Under the pieces are notes generated by a model. The model had not been told where the DNA came from. It made no database searches and worked only from the letters and a program-made list of their open reading frames with translations. A stretch of DNA of 64,000 bases from an uncultured Nitrosospira sp. (GTDB lineage Bacteria; Nitrospirota; Nitrospiria; Nitrospirales; Nitrospiraceae), in the NCBI GenBank assembly GCA_900696515.1, contig CAADGK010000056.1, forward strand, positions 184,383-248,382, written 5' to 3'. The position numbers and the translations under genes were made by a program. Below are positions 18,087 through 27,601 of this stretch, piece by piece. Within the stretch, counting starts at the first letter, position 1; every line of letters starts with the position of its first letter.

Positions 18087-19184
18087 TCAGAGGCGGCTAA
18101 CGGAGATCTGACGTGGCCGCCATCCGATGAGCGTCAACGTCTCCCGAACATGGAACCGGATATTCTCATCCGGTGACTCGTTCAACAGCGAAATCAGAGC
18201 CGGAACGACCTTCGATCCGAATTTTGTCAACGCTGCGGCTGCTTCCGCACGCGTATGGGTCGGGCTCAAGGCGGCGACGAGCGAAGGAATCGCCCTGTCG
18301 TCACCGATCAGTCCCAACGCCCGTACGGCCGCCCCTTGCGTGATGAGCTCCTCATTCCACTGATCCCCACAACCGGCCGCCGTTCTCGTCGTTTCCGGAG
18401 GAGCGGCGCCCGTAACAATATCGATCAGAACGGGTACGGCTCTGGGATTGCCGATGCGCCCGAGTGCCTCGACCGCCACAGTCCGTAAACCTGGTTCACG
18501 CATAGCCACGTATAAATGATCCACAGCCTGGGCATCACCGATGTCGCCCAATGCCCGCACGGCGTCTTCGCGAACGGCTGAATCATGGTCGTTGAACAGG
18601 GCCGAGAGCAGCGGCTCGACAGCACGGGGGGAACGTGTCTTCCCCAGCGATTCCACCGCGTGCAGGCGAACCAACCAGTCTTCATGTTCCAAGGCACGCA
18701 CTAAACATGAAATCGCCGCATCACCGATGGCCGCCAGGGCGGTAGCTGCTTCTTCACGAACCGCCTTGACCTTGTCCTGCAGTAGGGGGATCAGGGCGTG
18801 CATGGTCTCTGCGCTCTTCACGCGGCCCAGCGCCCGAGCCGCGTGCATCCGGACGATCCAGTCGGGACTTTTCAGTGCCGATAAGAGCGGAGCGAGTACA
18901 CGCTCATCCGCAATGGTCGCCAGAACGGCCGAAGCTGCTTCTTGAACTGCCAATTCGCCCTCAGTCAGACAGATGCCGAGCGGTTCCACTGCCGGCGCTC
19001 CGATCGCGCGCAGTGCTTCTCCTGCCGCCTCTCGCACGGAACGGTCCTGATCCCGAAGCAGAGCCACGAGAGGACCCACTGCGCGCGGATCGTTGAACTG
19101 GCCAAGCAGACGCGCCGCCTCTTCACGGATCGCCCAATCCTCATCTTTGAGCGCGGCAATCTGTTCTGCCACCTTGTCGGCCAT
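18087..19184 (-). CDS. HEAT-repeat protein
   Basis: MADKVAEQIAALKDEDWAIREEAARLLGQFNDPRAVGPLVALLRDQDRSVREAAGEALRAIG...; contains Cys-bearing insertion RTAAGCGDQWNEE. Confidence 0.88.
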   Translation of the reverse strand: MADKVAEQIAALKDEDWAIREEAARLLGQFNDPRAVGPLVALLRDQDRSVREAAGEALRAIGAPAVEPLGICLTEGELAVQEAASAVLATIADERVLAPLLSALKSPDWIVRMHAARALGRVKSAETMHALIPLLQDKVKAVREEAATALAAIGDAAISCLVRALEHEDWLVRLHAVESLGKTRSPRAVEPLLSALFNDHDSAVREDAVRALGDIGDAQAVDHLYVAMREPGLRTVAVEALGRIGNPRAVPVLIDIVTGAAPPETTRTAAGCGDQWNEELITQGAAVRALGLIGDDRAIPSLVAALSPTHTRAEAAAALTKFGSKVVPALISLLNESPDENIRFHVRETLTLIGWRPRQISVSRL

Positions 19185-19335
19185 ATTGCGTTCTGCCGGG
19201 ATATTGAAACGTCCGCCGGCTTCAGGAGGGTCACGGTTCAGGCTCAGGTTAAGCGAACCAATACTCTCCACTCAGCCTCTTTGGTTTCACTCGCTGCGGC
19301 CTTGCGCGAAGGAGTATGGCGTTCGTCGGATTGAG

Positions 19336-20691
19336 TCAGACGGTGTCGCCGGACGGCCCGAACCGTCCCGTCTGTCCCAGTGGCCGATCGATGCGCATGT
19401 TATCCGCTTGGCTGGAACTGATTTCGACCTCTTCATCAGAAGGGATCCATCCAAGCGTTTCCAAGGTTTCGAGCGCAATTTGCTTAAGAGCATCTTTGGC
19501 CGTCAGGCGAACCGATGCGTAGGACAGCACACGTTCCTTCTCCGCCTCAACTTCCGACGCCTTGGGGTCGTAGAGAAAGGCAATGAGAGGTTCGATTGCC
19601 GCATCACCGATGACGGTCAGGGCTGCTGCGGCCTTTTCGCGCAAGACTCCGTCTTTCAATAACATGATCAAGTCGGGAATCACGCGTGGGTCACGAAACT
19701 GTCCAAGAGCAGTCGCGGCGGCTTCTTTGATGAACGCATCCTCGCTGACGATGCATCCCGGTGTCGGCGAGCCTTCCTGCTTGATCCCTTTGCCCTTCAA
19801 GGCGTCCAGTACGGCCGGGAGCGCACGCGGATCGCCGATCATGCCGAGTGACGCGATGGCATGGCGCTTCACGGCTCCATCTTTCATGGCTTCGATCAGG
19901 GCATCGATCGCGTGAGGGTCGCCGATCATGCCAAGCGCAATCGTGGCATCCTCACGAACGGCTCGATCCGGGTCTTTCAACGCGGCGATGAGGGCCTCGA
20001 CCACCTTGGCATCGCGGACCCACGACCGGCCAATTTGGTAGTCCGTCGTCATTCCCCCCAACGCCCGGGCTGCATGACAGCGAACGACGAAGTCCTTATC
20101 GCTCAGACTCTCGATCAGCGGGTCAACCGAGGGTTGTCCGATGTACACCAGTGCGGTTCCTGCGGTTTCCCTCACGATTTTCGAAGAGTCCCTGAACAGT
20201 TTGATCAAAGCGGGAACAGCCTTGGGGTCTGCGATGCGGCCAAGGGCCTCCGCCACGGCGCTCTTGACGGCCCCGTCCCGGTCCCGGCACGAGGCGATCA
20301 GTGCATCGACCGATTGAGGATCCTTCATTTTGCCGGCGGCCTTGGCGGCGTGTTCTCGGACGCGCCAGCGCTCGTCTTTCAAAGCCGCCACCACACGATC
20401 GATGGCAGGAGATCCTATCCTGGCCATGGCCTCGACCGCCTGGTCTCGAACTTCCATGATCGGGTCATTGAAGAGACCGATCAGGGCTTCCATCGCTTTG
20501 GGGCCGCCGATTTTCGAGACGCCACAACCGGCATAGGCTCGAACAGACCAATAGTCATCGCTGCAGGCGACGAGTAGTGCTTCCAAGGTTGAGGGATCGC
20601 CCAGGTCGGCAAGCGTTTTTGCCGCCTCCTCACGGGTGGCGTCGTCCACGTCCTCAAGCGCATCCAACAAATCGTCGAGTACGTTAGCCAT
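19336..20691 (-). CDS. HEAT-repeat protein
   Basis: MANVLDDLLDALEDVDDATREEAAKTLADLGDPSTLEALLVACSDDYWSVRAYAGCGVSKIGG...; contains insertion QEGSPTPGCIVSED. Confidence 0.88.
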   Translation of the reverse strand: MANVLDDLLDALEDVDDATREEAAKTLADLGDPSTLEALLVACSDDYWSVRAYAGCGVSKIGGPKAMEALIGLFNDPIMEVRDQAVEAMARIGSPAIDRVVAALKDERWRVREHAAKAAGKMKDPQSVDALIASCRDRDGAVKSAVAEALGRIADPKAVPALIKLFRDSSKIVRETAGTALVYIGQPSVDPLIESLSDKDFVVRCHAARALGGMTTDYQIGRSWVRDAKVVEALIAALKDPDRAVREDATIALGMIGDPHAIDALIEAMKDGAVKRHAIASLGMIGDPRALPAVLDALKGKGIKQEGSPTPGCIVSEDAFIKEAAATALGQFRDPRVIPDLIMLLKDGVLREKAAAALTVIGDAAIEPLIAFLYDPKASEVEAEKERVLSYASVRLTAKDALKQIALETLETLGWIPSDEEVEISSSQADNMRIDRPLGQTGRFGPSGDTV

Positions 20692-21151
20692 TGTTTGATT
20701 TCTGGTCGTAATAGGGGTCAGGTTGCCCGCCGTGGGGGTAGGTGCGTTTGCACAGCACGACCAAGGTTTTTGTCCCACGGCCTTGCACACACTGGTCCAA
20801 GGCCGGTGAGTAATCGATGGCGCCGTTCATGCCGACGGTAAAGGAAAAATCGAACGTGAAACTGATGAATTTGTACTTGCCGGGCCGGAGGGACAGGTCT
20901 CGACGCTCGGATGTCTTCGGGGCATCGAGCGACTCCGGATCGGAATTCCATATCGAGGGCGTGACGCCGGGTACCTGCCACCATGACATCGGCACCAACT
21001 TGGTGGCATCGATGGTGATCTGGTGTTCCTGAAGATGTGCTGTCGGCCGGTCTCCGGCAACGCCCCCTTGAACAAATACCATCGTCATTAGGCCGATGAC
21101 GGTGATGCAGAGGTGAAAAAGGCGGTGTTTTGTGACTGGGTGGAAGCTCAT
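20684..21151 (-). CDS. Secreted protein of unknown function (155 aa)
   Basis: Signal-peptide-like N-terminus LFHLCITVIGLMTMVFVQGGVAG; stop overlaps the start region of the downstream HEAT gene. Confidence 0.7.
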   Translation of the reverse strand: MSFHPVTKHRLFHLCITVIGLMTMVFVQGGVAGDRPTAHLQEHQITIDATKLVPMSWWQVPGVTPSIWNSDPESLDAPKTSERRDLSLRPGKYKFISFTFDFSFTVGMNGAIDYSPALDQCVQGRGTKTLVVLCKRTYPHGGQPDPYYDQKSNNG

Positions 21152-21157
21152 AGATGG

Positions 21158-22201
21158 TTAACGTTTCTTGGTAGGGAGCAGAGGCTGGGTGGCTGTCTCG
21201 GGTTGAAAGATCTCCTCGACTACCTTGCTGTCCCATTCGGTGTGGGTCTCGAGCTGGAGCATTCGCATGACGGTCGCCCCGGTATCGATGATGGATACCG
21301 GCTGACGGATGACCTGGCCGCGCGCGATACCTGCTCCGGAAGCGATCCAAGGAACGGCCGGTGTCTCGGCCTGCGTCACTTCCCCGCCGGCGTCATTCCC
21401 CTTTGTACTCAGAGCCGTTACGAGGATGGTCGTGCGGTCCAAGAGATTGTAGTGTTTGAAGAGGTCCAGGACGGACTTCATCGCAGCATCGACCGTCCTG
21501 AGGGCTTGCTGGTATTCCTTCGAATTCCAACCCTGGCTGACACCCGCTCGCCCTGCCTCTGGAAGATGTACCACCAACAAGTGCGGGAGGGCATGGACAG
21601 CGTGGCCGTACCCGTGACCGCTTGCGGCCTTCTGGAAATACTGTTGGATGTAGGCGACGAGCTTCTGAGGGCCGCACTCTGGCCGCAAGGCGCCGCAGAG
21701 TTGATAGTCGGTGTAGGGAGCCGGTTTCGCGAGTTGATAGAGGGATTCGTCCATGAAAAAGACGGCGCTGTCTCGTCCTCCGCCGACATCCAAGTAGTCG
21801 AAGAGGCTCGGGGCGCGTGGATAGCCTCTGCTGAACTCAAACGAATTCCACGTGATCCCATGTTTCTCCACCGGCAGGCCGGTGACGAGGGATGCCATCA
21901 TCGGAAGCCGCAGGGACGGTTGAACGGCGTTGGCCGACCAAGTCACGGATCCTTCCTTGACGAGCTTGTTGAGGACCGGCATGGCACCGCTCTTGAGCGA
22001 GTCCTGGCTAAACCCTTCGAGGACGAACAGGATGACATGCTCTGTTATGGGATTGAGTGGAGCGGCTGCTTTCAAGGGAGGAGTCGCATCAGCGGGAGTA
22101 TACCCTCCGAAGGCAAGACTGCAGGCTAGAAGGCCTCCCAGGATTGTGCGTTTGCGGGACGTACGATGCATCATAACGTGACAATGATCCGTTTGCTTCA
22201 T
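21158..22201 (-). CDS. Alkaline-phosphatase-superfamily-like protein, apparently lacking catalytic residues
   Basis: TEHVILFVLEGFSQDSLKSGAMPVLNKLVKEG...QPSLRLPMMASLVTGLPVEKHGITWN has the AP/phosphodiesterase framework; start codon uncertain. Confidence 0.75.
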   Translation of the reverse strand: MKQTDHCHVMMHRTSRKRTILGGLLACSLAFGGYTPADATPPLKAAAPLNPITEHVILFVLEGFSQDSLKSGAMPVLNKLVKEGSVTWSANAVQPSLRLPMMASLVTGLPVEKHGITWNSFEFSRGYPRAPSLFDYLDVGGGRDSAVFFMDESLYQLAKPAPYTDYQLCGALRPECGPQKLVAYIQQYFQKAASGHGYGHAVHALPHLLVVHLPEAGRAGVSQGWNSKEYQQALRTVDAAMKSVLDLFKHYNLLDRTTILVTALSTKGNDAGGEVTQAETPAVPWIASGAGIARGQVIRQPVSIIDTGATVMRMLQLETHTEWDSKVVEEIFQPETATQPLLPTKKR

Positions 22202-22348
22202 AGAGGAAAGAGGTACCCTAACATGCAAATTTTCCGGAAGGCAAGGTGGGAGACGGCACCCGCCGAATGCTGGCAGAACCATCGTTCCGATGTTAAGCTG
22301 AATCCGCAAGGCTGATCATCCGCCGCTTACAGGCGAGAAGGGTACGCG

Positions 22349-23380
22349 ATGTCCGGTCGATTCGAGCCACCGTCGTTGTCCCTCCATATGGCTTTCTGCA
22401 GAGTTTGTCTTCTGATTTTGTGCCTTCTCATCATCGTTGCCGATTTTGCCGTCACACCTCCTGCATGTGCAGAGCCTCGAGTCGTCAATGCCCAAGGCGA
22501 ACATCGCATGGGCGACCGCGATACGCGTGAGGACGCGATCCGTCTTGCGACGGAGGCGGCCAAACGGAACGCGCTTGAACAGGTTGCTACGTATTTGGAG
22601 AGCGTGACGATCGTCGATGGCATGGACGTGACCAAAGACGAAATCCGAACCTATACCGCCGGTCTGGTGCTGGTGCTCAATCAGCAGATCACCACGAGTT
22701 TGGACGGTGATGTGGTGGTCATCAAAGCAGACCTTCTGGCGCAGATGGATACGGAGGAAGTTGCGCGGGCGATCGCGGCGCTCCGCGAAAACGAAGATGC
22801 CCGTGTGCAGCTGGCTGAGCTGAAGCAAGAAAATGAACAGCTGCAAGAAGAGCTCAAGTCGGTGAATCAGGCGCTGGGCGGCGCCGTCACACCGGAGCAA
22901 GTGCAGCAGGCCGCGCTTAAGCGGAAAGAAATTCTGAACCGTGTGCAGTCGAACGCGATGGTCTCGCAGGCTTGGACCAATTGGGTGCTGGTCTCACCGA
23001 TGGGTATCCCCCAAGGTCTCCTAAATAGCGCAAGCGGGCTTTCCCCGGCCAATCCGCACATTGCCATTGCCCAACAGATCATCGCCTATCGGCATCCCCA
23101 TGTGCCACCCTCTCCCCCACGTCCAGGGCTGTTCCCGGGCCGGATGCCGAGCCATGAGCTCGTCCCGCCTCCCGGCGGTTCCGTAGGGTCCCGCCCGTTC
23201 AATGAGACCATTCATCGGACCCCTCGTGGGGTGCCTCCCGCGGATCGTCAATCAATGAGTCAACCGGGCCAATGGGGTAGCGGAGCGAGGCGAGTACCCC
23301 AGAGGCTGCCGGGAGTGCAGCAATCGGATCCGCCTTACCGGGGTGCCCCGTCTTTCGGAGGACCGGGTGGAGGCCGTTGA
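22349..23380 (+). CDS. Secreted FlgT-N/LPP20-like protein with coiled coil and Pro-rich C-terminus
   Basis: AEPRVVNAQGEHRMGDRDTREDAIRLATEAAKRNALEQVATYLESVTIVDGMDVTKDEIRTYTAGLV; coiled coil AELKQENEQLQEELKSVNQ. Confidence 0.65.
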   Translation: MSGRFEPPSLSLHMAFCRVCLLILCLLIIVADFAVTPPACAEPRVVNAQGEHRMGDRDTREDAIRLATEAAKRNALEQVATYLESVTIVDGMDVTKDEIRTYTAGLVLVLNQQITTSLDGDVVVIKADLLAQMDTEEVARAIAALRENEDARVQLAELKQENEQLQEELKSVNQALGGAVTPEQVQQAALKRKEILNRVQSNAMVSQAWTNWVLVSPMGIPQGLLNSASGLSPANPHIAIAQQIIAYRHPHVPPSPPRPGLFPGRMPSHELVPPPGGSVGSRPFNETIHRTPRGVPPADRQSMSQPGQWGSGARRVPQRLPGVQQSDPPYRGAPSFGGPGGGR

Positions 23381-23381
23381 T

Positions 23382-23840
23382 ATGCGATTTCCGAGGAACA
23401 GCGTGAGAGGCCTTGTCGCAGCGGGGAGTTTCTGGCTAGGGTTTGGACTTGTTTTGAATGTGCCGTCAGCCGCGGACAGTGGCTACTCTGCAGAGCAGTA
23501 CTGGATCGGGAGGGGCCAGGGAGATCTCACCAAAGGGAGAGTGATTTGTCAGCGGGTGTCGGAGCTGGCGGCTCGAACCGACCTGGCCAAGCAGATCCGC
23601 GTGTTGGTCAAGGAACATATGATCGACCGGGTCCGTGAACGGTCAGGGCGAGAGACCGAGCAGGATATTGAACTGACTCGCGAGGAAATCGTGCAGGAAT
23701 ATTTACAAGACGTGAAGATCGTCGATCGCCGAATCGATGAAGAGCAGAAAGTTTGCATTGCCACTGTCGTGATGCCGAAACGTCAGATATTGCCGAAGCT
23801 TCCCAATCACGCTCCAAGCCCTTCTGATACCCGTCAGTAA
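23382..23840 (+). CDS. LPP20/FlgT-N-like secreted protein
   Basis: YWIGRGQGDLTKGRVICQRVSELAARTDLAKQIRVLVKEHMIDRVRERSGRETEQDIELTREEIVQEYLQDVKIVDRRIDEEQKVCIATVVMPK; starts 1 nt after the previous stop. Confidence 0.65.
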   Translation: MRFPRNSVRGLVAAGSFWLGFGLVLNVPSAADSGYSAEQYWIGRGQGDLTKGRVICQRVSELAARTDLAKQIRVLVKEHMIDRVRERSGRETEQDIELTREEIVQEYLQDVKIVDRRIDEEQKVCIATVVMPKRQILPKLPNHAPSPSDTRQ

Positions 23841-23902
23841 CGGAACTCGATCCGCACAGATCCGGTTGCAGTCCAGATTCGAGATCGGCTATGTAATCCC
23901 TT

Positions 23903-25171
23903 ATGCCCCTCGAGAATAACTTCCAACACGATGAGCTGTCGCGCAAGAATCCGGGCGAACGTTTGCGTGTCGCCGATCTGACGGACGGTGTTCCTCCAGA
24001 TTCGCCGGAATGGGGCGTGACCATGGCCCGGTATGGGATGAGCCTGTCTCAAGCCGGTGTCACCGGCGTGGTCTTTCTCCATGGTTCGCTCCATGGCACC
24101 GATCTCTTCGGCATGCAGCGATTGGATGACGCGGGTGGCTTGAAACGAGGCTATTCACGCGGTGTGTCGGGAGTCGATGCCTTACTCGCGGCGATGCGTG
24201 AGGAAAGCAACGGTATTCCGCTGCTGGCAGGCGGTCTCAAGCCGCCGCTATCGAGCGATCCCGCCACGAAGCATCTCCTGGATGAACAGATTGGTGACGC
24301 AGGCAACTTCACCGAGGCTTATGTCGAATCGTTTCAAAAGGCCTTGAACCAGAATCTCGCTCGCCCTATCTCCTGCCATAGACTGCTCTGGGCATCCGAA
24401 CACCACCATCTGGGCCGGGCACTTGCCGCCGTTCGGTTGCTTGATGAACTGCATAGGCTTTGCACACGGGAGAATCTGAGCAGAGGCCAACGAGTTCTCG
24501 TCCAGGCGCATGGGCAAGCTGGATTGGTCATGGCCCTTGCCTCAAATATGCTTTGCCCGAGTCCCATCACAGGGCGGCCAAAGTTACTCAACGTCTTGAA
24601 CGGCTATGCTGACCAGACCAACCGGTCTGAACTCGCTGACACCGTGAAACGTATCGAATCGCTGCTCACGGCGGCTACCCTTCTCAATGGTGTCGCGCTC
24701 GACATCGTCACCTTCGGCACGCCGGTTCGTTACGGATGGGATACTTCCGGGATCGGGAAACTTCTGCACGTTGTCAATCATCGGAATTTGCGAACCGATG
24801 GGAAAAGTTGGCTGGCCAAGATGGAACTGCCTCAAATCACCATGGAGATGCCGATCGCCTGGGGGGGAGACTATGTGCAGGAATTGGCCGTAGCGGGCAG
24901 CGATGCCGTCCCTGCGACCGAGGCGGCCAAGGCGGCGAACAAAATGATCTGGGAGCTGGTAGAGCCTTATGATGGATTTGAGCGGTGGCTGGAATGCGCG
25001 AGACGGGCCGTGCGGTTCCCCAGCGAAGGGCGCTGCCTTCTCGTTGATTATCAGGACAGTACCGGCTCAACGAATCCGCGTGACCACTACTTCGGTCACG
25101 CGGTGTATACGCGCCGCCATGCGCTGTTATTCAATCTGATACAGATCGTTCGCACCTTCTACACATCTTAA
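23903..25171 (+). CDS. Alpha/beta-hydrolase (lipase-like) protein with degenerate nucleophile elbow
   Basis: GVVFLHGSLHGTDLFG; VLVQAHGQAGLVMALASNM; VTFGTPVRYGWDTSGIGKLLHVVNHR. Confidence 0.6.
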   Translation: MPLENNFQHDELSRKNPGERLRVADLTDGVPPDSPEWGVTMARYGMSLSQAGVTGVVFLHGSLHGTDLFGMQRLDDAGGLKRGYSRGVSGVDALLAAMREESNGIPLLAGGLKPPLSSDPATKHLLDEQIGDAGNFTEAYVESFQKALNQNLARPISCHRLLWASEHHHLGRALAAVRLLDELHRLCTRENLSRGQRVLVQAHGQAGLVMALASNMLCPSPITGRPKLLNVLNGYADQTNRSELADTVKRIESLLTAATLLNGVALDIVTFGTPVRYGWDTSGIGKLLHVVNHRNLRTDGKSWLAKMELPQITMEMPIAWGGDYVQELAVAGSDAVPATEAAKAANKMIWELVEPYDGFERWLECARRAVRFPSEGRCLLVDYQDSTGSTNPRDHYFGHAVYTRRHALLFNLIQIVRTFYTS

Positions 25172-27564
25172 TGATCTTTCGTGGTGCTGGTGGCCCCAAC
25201 CGGTTCGCCGCCGGCGGGCGCATCGTGAGAATCGGGATTGAACGCCGCCGGCAGTACCTCTTCAATCCGTTCGGCCAAGATGAACGTCAACTCATCGCGT
25301 ACTTCCTGTGGAACGTCCTTCAGGTCTTTCTCGTTTGCCTTTGGGAGGATGATTCGCTTGATCCCGGCGCGATGCGCCGCCAGCACCTTCTCTTTGATGC
25401 CGCCTACGGGCAAGACAAGTCCGCTCAGACTGATCTCTCCTGTCATCGCTGTGTCGCTTCGCACGGCTCTATTCTCGTAAGCGGAAGCCAATGCGGTAGC
25501 CATGGTGATGCCGGCCGATGGGCCGTCTTTCGGAATGGCTCCCGATGGTACGTGGATGTGGACTCCGTTCCGCTTAAAGCGGGAGATATCCAGTCCCATG
25601 CTCTCGGCATGCGACCAGAGATAACTTCTTGCCGCACGCGCCGACTCCTGCATCACGTCGCCTAGCTGCCCCGTCAGGGTCAACTCGTGACCCCCGGGGA
25701 GCAAGGTGGTTTCAATATAGAGCACATCCCCGCCGGTCGGCGTCCAGGCAAGGCCTGTTGCAACACCGGGAGGCAAATGCTTTCTCGCCTCTTCCGGCAT
25801 AAACCGTTCTGAACCCAACCACTCGTCAAGCATGTCGGTTTGTATCGCGACAGGCCGGCGTTCCTGGCCGTCCGGGAGATCAGCGAATGTCAAGGCGACT
25901 TTTCTGGTCAATCGTCCCAGCATCTGTTCGAGTTGTCGCACCCCGGCTTCCCGTGTGTAGCGCGAGATCACAAGATTCAGCACTTCGTCCGTGAGCACCG
26001 CCTGGCTTTCCTGAATGCCGGCTTCCTTCAGCCGCCTGGGCCATAGGTAGCGGCGAGCGATTTCGGCTTTCTCGCGCTCGCTGTACCCTTGGAGGCGAAT
26101 CACTTCCATCCGATCCAACAGAGGTTGACTGATGGTATCGAGCGTGTTGGCCGTGGTGATGAAAAACACCTTCGACAGATCGAAGGGGAGATCCAAATAA
26201 TGATCACGGAACGTATGATTCTGCGCGGGATCCAAAATCTCCAGCAGTGCCGCCGCAGGGTCGCCCCGGAAATCTCGTCCCATCTTGTCGACCTCATCGA
26301 GCATCAAGACCGGGTTGTTGACTCCCGCCCGGCGAATCGCCTGAATGATACGGCCGGGCAGCGAGCCGACATAGGTGCGACGGTGGCCTCGTAGTTCAGC
26401 CTCGTCATGGACCCCGCCCAGACTGAATCGCTCGAAGGTTCGGCTCATGGCCCTTGCAATCGATTGGCCTAGGCTGGTTTTGCCGACACCAGGAGGTCCG
26501 ACCAGGCAAAGAATCGGAGCCTTGGCTTTCGGATTGAGCTTCAGAACCGCCAAATGTTCGACGATCCGTTCCTTGACCTCCTTGATGCCGTAATGATCCT
26601 CCTCCAGCACCGAACGGACGGTGGAGAGATCAAGGTGCTCCTCGGAGGATTTTCTCCAGGGGAGTTCGAGGACCAGCTCAAGATAGGTCCGAAGCACCTG
26701 ATGGTCGGGTGAGGTGGGCGGGACTTTGCCTAATCTGGTGACTTCTCGCTCAACTTCCTTGCGGATATGATCGGGCAGGTCCGCCTCGGCGATTTGTCGC
26801 TTGAGGCGAGCCGCCTCGTTCTCATCATTCTCGCCTTCACCAAGTTCCTCCTGGATGGCCTTCAATTGTTCGCGTAAGACGTACTCACGCTGGGTTTTTC
26901 CGATTTTTGTCTGGGCATCTCGGGTGATCTTTTCACGAAGTTGCAGGATTTGGATTTCTTTCGACAGGGCGGCGTAGAGGCTGCGCAGGAGGTCGAGGGT
27001 CGACGCACACTCGAGCAGACGTTGTTCTTCCACCACATTGAGATTCACCAGAGAGGCGATACGATAGGCCAGCGCGACAGAGTCATCTTCATTACTCAAG
27101 ACGGCGCCGACTTCTTGAATGGCCGGAGCCTGGATCAGTCTGGGCAATTCGGACACAAGCTCTTGAATGGCCCGGTGCAGTGCCTGCACCTCCGTTCCCT
27201 CGTCCGAAGGACGGGCCAGCGTCCGGACGCGCACGGTGGAGTAGGGAGCCGACTGTTCCTCTTTTAAGAGGACGACGCGATCCAGGCCTTGAACAAGGGC
27301 ATGGATGGTTCCTTCGGAAGCTTGGCCGATTTGCTTGATGGTGGCTTTTGTCCCGATGGAGTACAGATCACCCAAGCCCGGCTCTTCGGTCTGAGGATCT
27401 CGTTGAGCCACCACGACGATCGTTTTTTCTTCCGTCTTCATCGCGGCATTGACGGCGGCGACGGATCGCTCGCGTCCAATCGTCAGCGGCATCATGATTC
27501 CTGGAAACAGAACCGTGCGCTTGACGGGGAGTATGGGCAGTATCGATAAGACAGTCTCTTCCAT
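25168..27564 (-). CDS. lon: ATP-dependent Lon protease
   Basis: LVGPPGVGKTSLGQSIARAM; SLGGVHDEAELRGHRRTYVGSLPGRIIQ; IPKDGPSAGITMATALAS; start taken at MEETVLSILPILPVKRTVLFPG. Confidence 0.97.
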   Translation of the reverse strand: MEETVLSILPILPVKRTVLFPGIMMPLTIGRERSVAAVNAAMKTEEKTIVVVAQRDPQTEEPGLGDLYSIGTKATIKQIGQASEGTIHALVQGLDRVVLLKEEQSAPYSTVRVRTLARPSDEGTEVQALHRAIQELVSELPRLIQAPAIQEVGAVLSNEDDSVALAYRIASLVNLNVVEEQRLLECASTLDLLRSLYAALSKEIQILQLREKITRDAQTKIGKTQREYVLREQLKAIQEELGEGENDENEAARLKRQIAEADLPDHIRKEVEREVTRLGKVPPTSPDHQVLRTYLELVLELPWRKSSEEHLDLSTVRSVLEEDHYGIKEVKERIVEHLAVLKLNPKAKAPILCLVGPPGVGKTSLGQSIARAMSRTFERFSLGGVHDEAELRGHRRTYVGSLPGRIIQAIRRAGVNNPVLMLDEVDKMGRDFRGDPAAALLEILDPAQNHTFRDHYLDLPFDLSKVFFITTANTLDTISQPLLDRMEVIRLQGYSEREKAEIARRYLWPRRLKEAGIQESQAVLTDEVLNLVISRYTREAGVRQLEQMLGRLTRKVALTFADLPDGQERRPVAIQTDMLDEWLGSERFMPEEARKHLPPGVATGLAWTPTGGDVLYIETTLLPGGHELTLTGQLGDVMQESARAARSYLWSHAESMGLDISRFKRNGVHIHVPSGAIPKDGPSAGITMATALASAYENRAVRSDTAMTGEISLSGLVLPVGGIKEKVLAAHRAGIKRIILPKANEKDLKDVPQEVRDELTFILAERIEEVLPAAFNPDSHDAPAGGEPVGATSTTKDH

Positions 27565-27601
27565 GGGTAACCATCCTGGCTGAACGTTCAGGGCATTATA
27601 A

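Noticed and set aside
15403-20691. Possible DNA tandem repeat or CRISPR-like periodicity
   Set aside because: Periodicity is at protein level (HEAT units); DNA copies are divergent and not direct repeats with spacers. No CRISPR array seen anywhere in the window.
21113-22129. 338-aa plus-strand ORF
   Set aside because: Antisense to the AP-like gene; the minus-strand frame has recognisable AP-superfamily framework.
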